From: Ramlibacter henchirensis
Lineage (GTDB): Bacteria; Pseudomonadota; Gammaproteobacteria; Burkholderiales; Burkholderiaceae_C
DNA: 64,000 nucleotides
Direction: 5' to 3'
NCBI RefSeq assembly: GCF_004682015.1
Contig: NZ_SMLM01000001.1
Location: 682,001-746,000 of the forward strand
The position numbers and the translations under genes were made by a program. Shown piece by piece: positions 49,277-61,760 of the stretch. Below the pieces are notes generated by a model. That model was not told the origin of the DNA. It ran no database searches and worked only from the letters and a program-made list of their open reading frames with translations. Within the stretch, counting starts at the first letter, position 1; each line of letters begins with the position of its first letter.

Positions 49277-49897
49277 CTACGCGAGGCCGGTGAACAGCCG
49301 GTGCTCGCACTCCGGGTCGCTGCACTTGTCGCACACCCACTTCCAACGCGTCTCGCCGGAGAAAGCCGGCCGCTCACCGAGCAACTCCAACACCGGGGCC
49401 AGCGCGTTCCTTGCCCGGTCCTCACCCGTGCCGTACACGACGCGATACGCCACACCCGCCTTGGCCAACGTTTCGCGCACCAAAGCATCAACCCGCTCCC
49501 GGACGTGCGGCCCCTCACGATGCAGTCCGTCCACGACCCACGGCACGTCCAACCCGGTGAGCAGCGTCAGGTCGTAGCCGCCCTGACGCTCCAGTGCAAA
49601 CCGGTACACCGGATGCTCTTCGAACAGCATCGCCCCGTGGATCGCGACCATTAGCGCCGTGGTGTCCGCGATCACGATGTCGACGCGCGCCGCCGCTTCA
49701 TCCACCCGCCGTTCATGCTCCTGCGCGATCAGGAGCTGTTCGTCCGGTGACGGCTCGCGCCCTTCACGCACGCACCATTCGCGCAGCACCTCGCCGACGA
49801 CTTCGACTCGGCGCCCGCGCTCGCGCAGCGCTTGGGCCAACGCGTGGGCAAGGGTGGTCTTGCCCGTGCTCTCGGCGCCGAGCAGGGCGATCTTCAT
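49277..49897 (-). CDS. NadR-like P-loop ATPase/kinase with C-terminal Cys cluster
   Basis: A 206-residue protein. Walker A is GAESTGKTTLAHALA. The lid/NMN-type region reads VADTTALMVAIHGAMLF, with DLTLLTGLDVPWVVDG, as in AAA_28 domains and the ribosylnicotinamide kinase half of NadR. The adenylyltransferase half is absent. The C-terminus adds WVCDKCSDPECEHRLF, a likely zinc knuckle. It follows ftsB on the minus strand. Substrate is unknown; nicotinamide riboside is a guess from similarity. Confidence 0.75.
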   Translation of the reverse strand: MKIALLGAESTGKTTLAHALAQALRERGRRVEVVGEVLREWCVREGREPSPDEQLLIAQEHERRVDEAAARVDIVIADTTALMVAIHGAMLFEEHPVYRFALERQGGYDLTLLTGLDVPWVVDGLHREGPHVRERVDALVRETLAKAGVAYRVVYGTGEDRARNALAPVLELLGERPAFSGETRWKWVCDKCSDPECEHRLFTGLA

Positions 49898-49931
49898 GGG
49901 GATGGGCGCAACCCGCTCGTGGAGCGGCGCG

Positions 49932-50213
49932 TCACTTGGGCGTGACGACGTTGACGAAGATTTCGTTGGGCTTGACCATGCCCAGCTCGGCGCGCGCCTT
50001 TTCCTCGACCATCTCCAGGCCTTCCTTCAGGTCGCGCACCTCGGCGGCGAGGCGTGCGTTGGCCTGCTGCGCCTGGGCATTGGCCTGCTGCTGCTGCTGG
50101 AGCTTGCGCTGCATCTCGCCCACGTTGCCCACGCTGCCCCGGCCGAACCACAGCTGCCCATGGACCACCATGAGCAGCGCGACCAGCAGGACGGGGACGG
50201 CGCGGACACCCAA
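49932..50213 (-). CDS. ftsB: Cell division protein FtsB
   Basis: A 93-residue single-pass protein: N-terminal membrane helix VPVLLVALLMVVHGQLW, then a coiled coil (residues about 30-70, MQRKLQQQQQANAQAQQANA onward, RDLKEGLEMVEEKARAELGM) and the NEIFVNV tail. It links FtsQ and FtsL at the divisome. TTG at 50213 is the only start that keeps the whole helix. It lies 11 bp after the eno stop, the standard eno-ftsB order. Confidence 0.85.
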   Translation of the reverse strand: MGVRAVPVLLVALLMVVHGQLWFGRGSVGNVGEMQRKLQQQQQANAQAQQANARLAAEVRDLKEGLEMVEEKARAELGMVKPNEIFVNVVTPK

Positions 50214-50224
50214 GGGTAGGCGGC

Positions 50225-51511
<1,287 letters not shown>

Positions 51512-51536
51512 TTAGTTTCTCTTCAAGTCAAAAAGC

Positions 51537-51633
51537 ATGAACGCAGAAAACGCAGAGGAACGCAGAAAGCGCAGAGACAACAAGTTGTTCTGCGCTTTCT
51601 GCGTCATTTCCGCGCTTTCTGCGTACGGTTGTT
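51537..51633. repeat. Hairpin repeat element, copy 1
   Basis: An AT-richer element made of CGCAGAAA-type words and their complements. The inner arms CGCAGAAAGCGCAGA (51561-51575) and TCTGCGCTTTCTGCG (51589-51603) are perfect, and ACAAC/GTTGT continues the stem inside. Outer words ACGCAGAAA and TTTCTGCGT extend the fold. A small open frame across it (LFCAFCVISALSAYGC) is a by-product of the repeat. The same pseudo-peptide appears in the reverse direction in copy 2 at 54519-54627. Confidence 0.8.
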
Positions 51634-51644
51634 CATCCGGCGAT

Positions 51645-51927
51645 TCAAACACCTTCGATGAGGACCATCCTCATCACGGCGGCGCCCTGCCGAGCCGTCT
51701 TGGCCGCCTGGTACTCGGGCGAATCGTAGAAGGCGCGCGCCTTGTCGGCCCCAGGAAACTTCAGCAAGACAAGCCGATTGGGCGTCCAGTCGCCCTCGAG
51801 CACCTGCACCGCGCCGCCGCGCACGAGGACTTCGGCGCCGTGTTTCTGTTGCGCGAGGGTCGAGAGCTTCTTGTACTGCTCGTACTGCTGCGGGTCGGTG
51901 ACGTCGACGTTGGCGAGGATGTAGGCG

Positions 51928-51935
<8 letters not shown>
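51645..51935 (-). CDS. DUF1330 family protein
   Basis: A 96-residue dimeric ferredoxin-like protein: [20 protein letters not shown], then [20 protein letters not shown] and [19 protein letters not shown]. All are family hallmarks. Function is unknown. It overlaps the kdsA end by 8 bp, so it is translated with kdsA. Confidence 0.85.
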
Positions 51936-52782
<847 letters not shown>

Positions 52783-52783
52783 G

Positions 52784-54627
<1,844 letters not shown>

Positions 54628-54650
54628 CCGCATTTGCTACATTGCCGCGC

Positions 54651-55877
54651 ATGAACGACCTGCAGGGCAAGCACCTGGTTCTGGGCCTCACGGGCGGCAT
54701 CGCCTGCTACAAAGCCGCGGAGTTGTGCCGCGCCTTCATCAAGGAGGGCGCCACCGTGCAGGTCGTGATGACCGAGGCGGCGGAGCACTTCATCACGCCG
54801 GTGACCATGCAGGCGCTCTCGGGGCGGCCCGTCTACAACTCGCAGTGGGACGTGCGAGAGCCGAACAACATGCCGCACATCAACCTCTCGCGCGAGGCGG
54901 ACGCCATCGTCATCGCGCCGTGCAGCGCCGACTTCATGGCGAAACTGGTGCACGGCCGCGCCGACGAACTGCTGAGCCTGATGTGCCTGGCGCGCCCGAT
55001 CGGGCGGGTGCCGCTGCTGATCGCACCGGCGATGAACCGCGAGATGTGGGCGCACCCGGCCACGCAGCGCAACATGCAGCAGCTGGCCGACGACGGCGCC
55101 ACCATCCTGGGCGTGGGCAGCGGCTTCCAGGCCTGCGGCGAGACGGGCGACGGCCGCATGCTGGAGCCGCCCGAACTGCTGGAGGACATCGTCGCTTTCC
55201 TGCAGCCGAAGTCGCTCGCGGGAAAGCGGGTCGTGGTGACGGCCGGGCCGACCTTCGAGGCGCTGGACCCGATCCGCGGCATCACCAACCACTCGTCCGG
55301 CAAGATGGGATTCACGATCGCGCGCGCTGCGCGTGAAGCCGGCGCGGACGTCACGCTGGTGGCCGGCCCGGTGCACCTGGCCACGCCGCGCGGCGTGACC
55401 CGCATCGACGTGAAGTCCGCCCGCCAGATGCTGGAAGCGACACTGGCCGCGGTGCCTCGCGCCGACGTGTTCGTCGCCACGGCCGCCGTCGCCGACTGGC
55501 GGCCCACCAGCGAGAGCGGACAGAAGATCAAGAAGGACGGCTCGGGCCAGCCCCCGGCCGTCTCCTTCACCGAGAACCCGGACATCCTCGCGACCGTCGC
55601 GCAGAGCGACCGCGCCAAGCGGCGCGAGCTGTACTGCGTGGGTTTCGCCGCCGAGAGCCACGACCTGCAGACGAACGCCAAGGCCAAGCGCGAACGCAAG
55701 GGCATCCCGCTCCTGGCCGGCAACATCGGCCCGCTCACCTTCGGGCAGGACGACAACCAGCTGCTGCTGGTGGACGAGCACGGCTCCCAGGAGCTGCCGC
55801 GCGCGCCCAAGCTGCAGCTGGCGCGCACGCTCATCGCCGAGATCGCCCGCCGCCTGCCCTCCAACTACAAAGCATGA
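54651..55877 (+). CDS. coaBC: Bifunctional phosphopantothenoylcysteine decarboxylase/synthase
   Basis: A 408-residue fusion. The CoaC half has [17 protein letters not shown], the catalytic His in [12 protein letters not shown] and the PAMNREMW loop. The CoaB half begins [19 protein letters not shown] and contains [15 protein letters not shown]. It makes 4'-phosphopantetheine for CoA. The ATG at 54651 is used, with TTG at 54642 less likely. A TACATT box lies just before the start. Confidence 0.95.
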   Translation: MNDLQGKHLVLGLTGGIACYKAAELCRAFIKEGATVQVVMTEAAEHFITPVTMQALSGRPVYNSQWDVREPNNMPHINLSREADAIVIAPCSADFMAKLVHGRADELLSLMCLARPIGRVPLLIAPAMNREMWAHPATQRNMQQLADDGATILGVGSGFQACGETGDGRMLEPPELLEDIVAFLQPKSLAGKRVVVTAGPTFEALDPIRGITNHSSGKMGFTIARAAREAGADVTLVAGPVHLATPRGVTRIDVKSARQMLEATLAAVPRADVFVATAAVADWRPTSESGQKIKKDGSGQPPAVSFTENPDILATVAQSDRAKRRELYCVGFAAESHDLQTNAKAKRERKGIPLLAGNIGPLTFGQDDNQLLLVDEHGSQELPRAPKLQLARTLIAEIARRLPSNYKA

Positions 55878-56320
55878 AAGTCGACGTCAAGATCCTCGAT
55901 CCGCGCATGACGGATCAATTGCCTCACTACGCCACGCCCGGCAGCGCCGGCCTGGACCTGCGCGCCTGCATCGATCGCCCGATCGAGCTCGGCCCCAACC
56001 AGTGGCACCTGGTGCCCACCGGCATCGCCATCTGGCTCAAGGACCCCGGCTATGCCGCGCTGATCCTTCCGCGGTCCGGGCTGGGCCACAAGCACGGCAT
56101 CGTGCTGGGCAACCTGGTGGGGCTGATCGACAGCGACTACCAGGGCCAGCTCATGGTGAGCTGCTGGAACCGCAGCGACACGGCCTTCACGCTCCAACCG
56201 ATGGAACGCCTGGCCCAACTGGTGATCGTGCCGGTGGCGCAGGCGCAGTTCAACGTCGTGGCCGAGTTCCCGCCCACTCAGCGGGGCGAAGGCGGCTACG
56301 GCTCGACCGGCAAAGGCTGA
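55874..56320 (+). CDS. dut: dUTP diphosphatase
   Basis: A 148-residue trimeric dUTPase with its five motifs: [50 protein letters not shown] and the C-terminal [13 protein letters not shown]-loop-like arm. It removes dUTP and supplies dUMP. It overlaps coaBC by ATGA, the common order in proteobacteria. Confidence 0.96.
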   Translation: MKVDVKILDPRMTDQLPHYATPGSAGLDLRACIDRPIELGPNQWHLVPTGIAIWLKDPGYAALILPRSGLGHKHGIVLGNLVGLIDSDYQGQLMVSCWNRSDTAFTLQPMERLAQLVIVPVAQAQFNVVAEFPPTQRGEGGYGSTGKG

Positions 56321-56332
56321 GCCGGGTTCCGC

Positions 56333-56373
56333 CCGACAGGGCGTTCCTACAGCCGGTCCCGAGGGTTCCTACA
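56333..56373 (+). promoter_or_regulatory. Shared upstream motif CCGACAG...TCCTACAG (copy 2)
   Basis: CCGACAG (56333-56339), 5 bp, TCCTACAG (56345-56352), then a second TCCTACA (56367-56373), about 115-150 bp before the SlyB-like lipoprotein start. The same words precede the OsmB-like gene at 37638 with 15 bp between, a difference of about one helical turn. Confidence 0.4.
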
Positions 56374-56485
56374 CCCCTACGCGGCAATGGCGGGGGGCCG
56401 ATCCACGCGGCAGTGCCTGTAATGAAACATACGGGGCGCGCCTGCCGGCTGCGCCGTGGTTTCGCACTACCGAAGGAGAGTCCCC

Positions 56486-57070
56486 ATGCGCAATCGAATC
56501 GTTTCCATCGCGGGCGCGACCGCGGCGGCCGCCCTGCTGGCCGCCTGCGGCAGCAACCCGACCCAGCCGGTCGCCAGCTATCCGAGCACGCCGGTCTTTC
56601 CGACCTCGAGCAGCTACCCGAGCGTTCCGGCGCAGAGCACGCCTTCCGCCAGCGCGCCGTCGGGCACCGTGCAGAGCACGCCCGCCGCCGGCGTCGAGGT
56701 CGGTCGCGTGACCGACATTCAGACGGTGCAGATGGGCGCCACCAGCGCCACCAACCCGAGCGTGCGCAATGCGGTGGTGGGCGGCATCATCGGCGCCGTG
56801 GTCGGCAACGTGGCCGGCAAGCACATCAACAGTGGTGACAACCGCACGGCAGCCACCGTCATCGGCGCCGCCGGCGGGGCCGCCCTGGGCAACCGCATGG
56901 GCCAGCGCCAGGAGCCGAACACCGCGTCTTCGGGCGCGGGCGGGCCGGCCTACCGCGTGGTGGTCCAGACCGACCAGGGCGCCTGGCGCACCTATGAAGT
57001 CGGCGCGCTGGGCGACCTGCGCGTGGGCGACCGCGTGCGCGTCGAAAATGGCGTGATCTACAGGTCGTAA
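56486..57070 (+). CDS. Glycine-zipper 2TM lipoprotein (SlyB-like)
   Basis: A 194-residue outer-membrane-type lipoprotein. The lipobox is ALLAACGS (Cys about residue 21), followed by a Pro/Ser-rich linker (about 22-70). A glycine-zipper pair follows (VVGGIIGAVVGNVAGKHI, then VIGAAGGAALGNRMGQ) and a C-terminal beta segment YRVVVQTDQGAWRTYEVG. AAGGAG precedes the ATG at 56486. It is followed by a strong bidirectional terminator. Likely envelope-stress related. Confidence 0.83.
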   Translation: MRNRIVSIAGATAAAALLAACGSNPTQPVASYPSTPVFPTSSSYPSVPAQSTPSASAPSGTVQSTPAAGVEVGRVTDIQTVQMGATSATNPSVRNAVVGGIIGAVVGNVAGKHINSGDNRTAATVIGAAGGAALGNRMGQRQEPNTASSGAGGPAYRVVVQTDQGAWRTYEVGALGDLRVGDRVRVENGVIYRS

Positions 57071-57091
57071 GGGGTCGTCGCGGCCAGAACG

Positions 57092-57117
57092 AAAAGGGGC
57101 GCAGCGCGCCCCTTTTT
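57092..57117. terminator. Bidirectional Rho-independent terminator
   Basis: AAAAGGGGCGC (57092-57102) pairs perfectly with GCGCCCCTTTT (57106-57116) around AGC, with T runs on both strands. It ends the plus-strand lipoprotein gene (stop 57070) and the convergent slyD gene (stop at 57117-57119). Confidence 0.88.
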
Positions 57118-57611
57118 CACGGCTGCTGCACGCGGAAGAAACCGGTGCCGGTCGTGCCGCGCCCGATCTCTTCTTCCGTGGCCTCGCGCACGCCTTCGAC
57201 CTTCAGGTGCAGCCGCAGCGCGATGCCGGCCAGCGGGTGGTTGCCGTCGAGCACCACGTGCTCCGGATAGATTTCGGTGACCGTGTAGAGCAGGTCCTTG
57301 GGCGCCTGCTCGTTGCCGCCCGCGGGCAGGCCCTCGAAGGTCATGCCTTCCTCCAGCTCCCCGGGGAACAGCGTGCGCGGCTCCAGGAACACCAGCTGGT
57401 CGTCGTAGTCGCCGAACGCATCCTCCGGCTCCAGGTGCAGGTCGAGGCGGTCGCCCGGCTCGTGGCCTTGCAGCGCCTCCTCGATGCGGGCGAGCAGGTC
57501 GTTGCCGCCGACCAGGAACTCCACGGGTTCGGTGAGCACATCCAGCTCCTCGCCCAGGGTGTCCTTCAGCGTCCAGGTCAGCGCGACGACGCATTGCGGG
57601 GTGACTTCCAT
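57117..57611 (-). CDS. slyD: FKBP-type peptidyl-prolyl isomerase, SlyD-like
   Basis: A 164-residue isomerase: CVVALTWTLKDTLGEELDV, then EFLVGGNDLLARIEEALQGH and the PEDAFGDYDD flap entry of SlyD-type FKBPs, with the insert-in-flap domain near LFPGELEEGM. It catalyses proline isomerisation and aids folding. The metal-binding His-rich tail of E. coli SlyD is absent. The start MEVTPQC at 57611 is chosen. Confidence 0.88.
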   Translation of the reverse strand: MEVTPQCVVALTWTLKDTLGEELDVLTEPVEFLVGGNDLLARIEEALQGHEPGDRLDLHLEPEDAFGDYDDQLVFLEPRTLFPGELEEGMTFEGLPAGGNEQAPKDLLYTVTEIYPEHVVLDGNHPLAGIALRLHLKVEGVREATEEEIGRGTTGTGFFRVQQP

Positions 57612-57640
57612 GGAAGAATTCTCGCAGTTCACCGCGATCC

Positions 57641-58768
57641 ATGGACGTCCACCTGCCCACGCCCCTGCTCGGCGGCCTGACTCCCCGGCAATTCATGAAG
57701 CGCCACTGGCAACGCAAGCCGCTGCTGGTGCGCGGCGCCGTGCCCGCGATGAAGCCGCTGCTCCAGCGCGGCGAGCTGTTCGCGCTGGCCTCGCGAGATG
57801 AAGTGGAGTCGCGCCTCGTGGAGCAGCGCGATGACGGCCGCTGGTCGATGCGCCGCGGCCCCTTCAACCGGCGCTCGTTGCCGCCGCTCGCGCGTCCTCG
57901 CTGGACCCTGCTCGTGCAAGGCGTGGACCTGCACGTGGACGCGGCGCACGAGTTGCTGCAGCGCTTCCGCTTCGTGCCCGAGGCCAGGCTGGACGACCTG
58001 ATGGTCAGCTACGCCACCGACACAGCCGGCGTGGGTCCGCATTTCGACAGCTACGACGTCTTCCTGCTGCAGGCCGAAGGGCGGCGCCGCTGGCGTTTCG
58101 GCCGCCAGCAGGACCTGACGCTGCGCGAGGGCGTGCCGCTCAAGATCCTGGAGCGCTTCGAGCCGCAGGAGGAACACGTGCTGGAGCCGGGCGACATGCT
58201 CTACCTGCCGCCGCGTTATGCGCATGACGGTATCGCCGAGGGCGAGTGCCAGACCTACTCGATCGGCTTTCGTTCACCCCGCCGTGGCGAACTCGCGCGA
58301 GAGCTGCTGCAGCGCCTTTCGGAGGATGCGGGGGACGCGGCCGGCGACACGCTCTACCGGGATTCGGCGCAGAGCGCGGTGCGCGAGCCCGGCGCCATCC
58401 CCGCGGAGCTGGAGCGCTTCGCGCGGGACGCGCTCAAGGCGGCGCTGAAAGACCCGCATTCGCTGGCGCGCGCACTCGGCGAGTACCTCAGCGAACCCAA
58501 GCCCAACGTCTGGTTCGAGGCCGGCGAGACGCCGCGCGCGCTTCGCTCGGTGGTGCTGGACCGGCGCACGCGCATGCTCTACGACGGCCGCCATCTGTTC
58601 GTCAACGGCGAGAGCTGGCGAGCTTCCGGACCCGACGCGCGCCTGATGCGCAAGCTGGCCGACGAGCGACGACTGGACGAACCCGACCTGGCCCGCGCCA
58701 GCGACGAAGCCCTGGAACTGCTCGCGTCCTGGTGCGAGGCAGGCTGGGCGCACGAGGAGGAACGATGA
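57641..58768 (+). CDS. roxA: JmjC/cupin ribosomal oxygenase, RoxA (YcfD)-like
   Basis: A 375-residue 2-oxoglutarate oxygenase. The opening is GGLTPRQFMKRHWQRKPLLV. The iron triad is His-x-Asp in GVGPHFDSYDVFLLQ and a distal His in LPPRYAHDGIAEG. A winged-helix C-terminus follows. E. coli YcfD hydroxylates an arginine of ribosomal protein L16. It is divergent from slyD (29-bp spacer) and overlaps the next gene by ATGA. Confidence 0.88.
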   Translation: MDVHLPTPLLGGLTPRQFMKRHWQRKPLLVRGAVPAMKPLLQRGELFALASRDEVESRLVEQRDDGRWSMRRGPFNRRSLPPLARPRWTLLVQGVDLHVDAAHELLQRFRFVPEARLDDLMVSYATDTAGVGPHFDSYDVFLLQAEGRRRWRFGRQQDLTLREGVPLKILERFEPQEEHVLEPGDMLYLPPRYAHDGIAEGECQTYSIGFRSPRRGELARELLQRLSEDAGDAAGDTLYRDSAQSAVREPGAIPAELERFARDALKAALKDPHSLARALGEYLSEPKPNVWFEAGETPRALRSVVLDRRTRMLYDGRHLFVNGESWRASGPDARLMRKLADERRLDEPDLARASDEALELLASWCEAGWAHEEER

Positions 58769-59256
58769 ACGACGACCACCTGCCGCAGGGGCGCTTCGAG
58801 GGCCGCAAGGCCTTCGGCCAGCTCGTGCGCGACGCGCTCGCCTGCGCCGCGCGCGAGGGCTGGCGCGAGATCATCCTGTGCGATGCGAGCTTCGCCGACT
58901 GGCCGCTGGGCGAGCGCGCCGTGGCCGAGTCGCTGCAGGCCTGGTCGAAGGGCGGCCGCAGGTGCGTGCTGCTGGCGCGCCGGTACGATGACGTCCTGCG
59001 GCAGCATGCGCGCTTCGTGGCCTGGCGCCGCACCTGGTCGCACATCGTCGAAGCGCGCGGCTGCCCCTCGGCCGATCCGCTGGAACTGCCCAGCGCGATC
59101 TGGAGTCCGCAGTGGGTGATGCGCCGGCTGGATGTCGAGCACAGCACCGGCGTCAGCGGCAGCGAGCCTGAGCGGCGGGTGGCGCTGCGGGAGCTGCTCG
59201 ACGAGTGGCTGCAGAAGAGTTCGCCGGCGTTTCCGGCCACCACGCTGGGCCTCTGA
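58765..59256 (+). CDS. Conserved hypothetical protein downstream of roxA
   Basis: A 163-residue cytosolic protein I do not recognise by name. It has a GRKAFGQLVRDALACAAREG helix, then EIILCDASFADWPLGE, ARRYDDVLRQHARFVAWRRT and a C-terminal RRVALRELLDEWLQKS. The pattern suggests an alpha/beta fold like phospholipase-D-type or phosphate-binding domains, without the catalytic HKD motif. It is translationally coupled to roxA. Confidence 0.72.
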   Translation: MNDDHLPQGRFEGRKAFGQLVRDALACAAREGWREIILCDASFADWPLGERAVAESLQAWSKGGRRCVLLARRYDDVLRQHARFVAWRRTWSHIVEARGCPSADPLELPSAIWSPQWVMRRLDVEHSTGVSGSEPERRVALRELLDEWLQKSSPAFPATTLGL

Positions 59257-59306
59257 TTTCCTCTCGGGCGTGGCAGGTTTGGCCATGATGTTGGTTACGC
59301 CAGACA

Positions 59307-59312
59307 TATAAT
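59307..59312 (+). promoter_or_regulatory. Consensus -10 box upstream of the Ala/Pro-rich lipoprotein
   Basis: TATAAT about 100 bp before the start at 59411. A matching -35 at 16-18 bp is weak. The exact consensus suggests a strong promoter, fitting the good ribosome site and strong terminator of the gene. Confidence 0.5.
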
Positions 59313-59410
59313 TTCCCGCTGAGCAGAGACCACTGGCGTCCTCGCTGTCAGCCGGCGCACCGCTTCGGCCGCGCGGCTTCTTGAAGTCCACATTCCCAAA
59401 GGAAACCGAA

Positions 59411-59728
59411 ATGAAGAAATCGCTCGTCCTGGCGTCGCTCGTCGCCGCCGTTGGCCTGGCCGCCTGCAGCAAGTCCGAAGCTCCGGCTCCCGCTCCGGCG
59501 CCCGCTCCGGCCGCCGCCCCGGCCCCGGCGCCCGCGCCCGCCGAAGCTGCTGCTCCCGCGGCCTCGGCTGCTTCCGCTCCGTCCGCCGCCGCTTCCGCTT
59601 CGGACACTTCGAGCGCCGCTGCTGCGTCCTCCTCGGGCGCCGCTTCCGCTGCCGCCGCTCCGGCGTCGGCTCCGGCTCCCGCTTCGTCTCCGGCTGCCGC
59701 CCCGGCCGCTTCCGCTGCCAGCAAGTAA
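59411..59728 (+). CDS. Low-complexity Ala/Pro/Ser-rich lipoprotein
   Basis: A 105-residue protein. The signal LVLASLVAAVGLAACSK has its lipobox Cys at about residue 19. The mature part is almost entirely Ala, Pro and Ser (APAPAPAPAPAAAPAPAP, then Ser/Ala), with few charged residues. It should form an extended tether from the outer or inner membrane. AAAGGA precedes the ATG. It has its own promoter-like box and terminator, so it is probably monocistronic and well expressed. No partner is apparent. Confidence 0.8.
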   Translation: MKKSLVLASLVAAVGLAACSKSEAPAPAPAPAPAAAPAPAPAPAEAAAPAASAASAPSAAASASDTSSAAAASSSGAASAAAAPASAPAPASSPAAAPAASAASK

Positions 59729-59749
59729 GCAGCGTCCGCGTCCAAAACA

Positions 59750-59778
59750 AAAGCCGCCCCCGGGCGGCTTTCTTGTTT
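59750..59778 (+). terminator. Rho-independent terminator
   Basis: AAAGCCGCCC (59750-59759) pairs with GGGCGGCTTT (59762-59771) around CC, followed by CTTGTTT. It lies 21 bp after the lipoprotein stop. It may also act on the convergent MBL gene ending at 59795, since A-runs flank the left side. Confidence 0.82.
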
Positions 59779-59794
59779 GGCGCTGCGCGCGCGG

Positions 59795-60568
59795 TCAGGC
59801 GTCGAGCCAGCCGCTGCCGCTCGGACCGTCCGCCACGTGGATCTCCACGGATTCGCCGAGCGCCGACACCAGCGCGGTACGCGCGAGGTCGGGCCGGTTG
59901 TTCTGCTCGCTCAGGTGCGCAGCGACCACGCGCCGCAATCCGTGCGGCAGCACAGCTTGTGCGATCGCCGCAGCCGCGTCGTTGGCGAGATGCCCCCACT
60001 GGCCGCCGACGCGCCGCTTGAGGAAGTAGGGGTACGGCCCCGCCTGCAGCATCTCGGGGTCGTGGTTGCATTCGAGCAGCAGCGTCGTGCAGCCCGAGAG
60101 ATGGCCGATCACGTGAGGCGTCGCGTGCCCGAGATCGGTAAGCACTCCGATGCGCACGGCCCCGTCGGTGCACGTCAGCTGCAAGGGCTCCCGCGCGTCG
60201 TGCGGCACGGTGAAGGGGCGCACGTGGAGGCCGCCGATCTCGATGTCCACCGAGTCGCGCGCGATGCGCAGCAGGCCGTCGAAGTCCGGCTGGCCCAATC
60301 CGAGCCAGGTGCCTTCGCTCATGTAGACCGGGATGCGCTCACGCAGCGCGAGCGATTGCGCGCAGCCGATGTGGTCGGCGTGCTCGTGGGTGATGAAGAT
60401 GGCGTCGATCTGCTCGGCCAGCATGCCGGCCTGGCCCAGGCGCTTGTCCAGCTGGCGGATGCCCAGCCCGCAGTCGACCAGCAGGTGCGTGACGCTGCTG
60501 CCGCATCGGGCCTGCACAACCGTGGCATTGCCGGTGCTGCCGCTGCCCAGGCTTTTGAAACGGATCAT
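59795..60568 (-). CDS. MBL-fold metallohydrolase (YycJ/WalJ-like)
   Basis: A 257-residue protein opening FKSLGSGSTGNATVVQ. Metal ligands are in THEHADHIG, in VLTDLGHATPHV, in LLECNHDPEML and in VVAAHLSEQNNRP. This order, with the GSGSSGN-like start, is typical of YycJ-type MBL proteins, suggested nucleases or cell-division related proteins. It is the last gene of the dapA-bamC series. Confidence 0.85.
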   Translation of the reverse strand: MIRFKSLGSGSTGNATVVQARCGSSVTHLLVDCGLGIRQLDKRLGQAGMLAEQIDAIFITHEHADHIGCAQSLALRERIPVYMSEGTWLGLGQPDFDGLLRIARDSVDIEIGGLHVRPFTVPHDAREPLQLTCTDGAVRIGVLTDLGHATPHVIGHLSGCTTLLLECNHDPEMLQAGPYPYFLKRRVGGQWGHLANDAAAAIAQAVLPHGLRRVVAAHLSEQNNRPDLARTALVSALGESVEIHVADGPSGSGWLDA

Positions 60569-60651
60569 TGGGTGCGCCGAGAACGCGTGCGTCGAAGGAC
60601 GAGTGCTCGCGCAGCGAGCCTCGTTATCGTCTGTTGCCCCTCGTTCCCGCC

Positions 60652-61740
60652 TTACTTCAGGTCGTCCGCGATGACCTGCACGATGCGCTGCGCGTTGGCC
60701 GAAGCCTCCGGCGCCCCCTGCGCGTCCAGCACGGACACGGTCGTCGATTCGCCCTGGCTGCGCACGGCGATGCGGTACTTGAGCGGCTGCTCGGTCTTCT
60801 CCGTGCGCATGAAGTTGAACATGCGGCCGAAGAAGCCCTGTTCCTTCTTGTCGGGATTGGGCGGCACGTAGCGGACGAAGTAGGTGCCCTGGCTGCGGTC
60901 GCGGTCTTCCACGGTGAAGCCGGTGCGGTCCAGCGCCAGGCCCACGCGGCGCCAGGCCCGATCGAAGCCTTCGTCGATCTGCACCACCGGCGTGTTGTTC
61001 AGGGTGGCGACGCGAGAAGTGGTCTTGGCCGCGCCCGAAGCGGTGATGGCGCGCGACTGCTCCTGCGGCACGCCCAGCTTGACCATCAGGCGCCGCAGGA
61101 ATTCGGTCTCCAGCTCCGGATCCGAAGGCCGCGGCTGCCACACCGTCTGGTCCTTCTGCGTGTTGCTGTACACCTCGATCATTCCTCGGTGGGTGATGTA
61201 GATCTCGGTGGCGCCGGTGGGCGATCGCTCGAAGCGCGTGCGGAAGCGGTCACGCTCGCCGGTGGAATAGACCGAGTCGAGCAGCCTGCCGAGCGAATTG
61301 CGGATGAAGTCCTGCGGGATCTTGGCGCGGTTCTCGGCCCAGTCCGTCTCCATGATGCCGAGGTTGGACTGGTCCAGCGACAGCAGGAAGCCGTTCTCCT
61401 GCCAGAACTCGCGCACGGGACCCCACAGCTGGTCGGCCGGGCGGTTGATCACCAGCCAGCGCTTGTCGCCCGCGCGCTCGATGCGCACGTCGCCGACCGT
61501 GGTGGCCGCCGTCGGCAGCGAAGGCGCCGACTGGCCGATCTGGTAGGAGCTGGCCGTCACCGGGCCGCCGGGCACCTGGTAGCGCGAATCGCGCGAGAGC
61601 TGGGTGAGGTCGGGCGGCACGTCGAGCGTCGGGCCCTTGCCGGCCGACTTGTAGTCGACGCGGTCGTTGTCCAGGACCGAGCAGGCCGCCAGGGCGGCGC
61701 AGGCCGCCAGCACGCCGAGCTTTGCAGCAGATCGCTTCAC
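60652..61740 (-). CDS. bamC: Outer membrane assembly lipoprotein BamC
   Basis: A 362-residue lipoprotein with lipobox ALAACS (Cys about residue 20). The unstructured segment DYKSAGKGPTLDVPPDLTQL binds BamD. Two helix-grip domains follow (ERAGDKRWLVINRPADQLWG; RAWRRVGLALDRTGFTVEDR). It belongs to the BAM complex that inserts beta-barrel proteins. GTG at 61740 is the start giving a proper signal. It lies 20 bp after dapA, the usual order. Confidence 0.9.
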   Translation of the reverse strand: MKRSAAKLGVLAACAALAACSVLDNDRVDYKSAGKGPTLDVPPDLTQLSRDSRYQVPGGPVTASSYQIGQSAPSLPTAATTVGDVRIERAGDKRWLVINRPADQLWGPVREFWQENGFLLSLDQSNLGIMETDWAENRAKIPQDFIRNSLGRLLDSVYSTGERDRFRTRFERSPTGATEIYITHRGMIEVYSNTQKDQTVWQPRPSDPELETEFLRRLMVKLGVPQEQSRAITASGAAKTTSRVATLNNTPVVQIDEGFDRAWRRVGLALDRTGFTVEDRDRSQGTYFVRYVPPNPDKKEQGFFGRMFNFMRTEKTEQPLKYRIAVRSQGESTTVSVLDAQGAPEASANAQRIVQVIADDLK

Positions 61741-61760
61741 TTCTTCAGGTCCTCGTGTAG

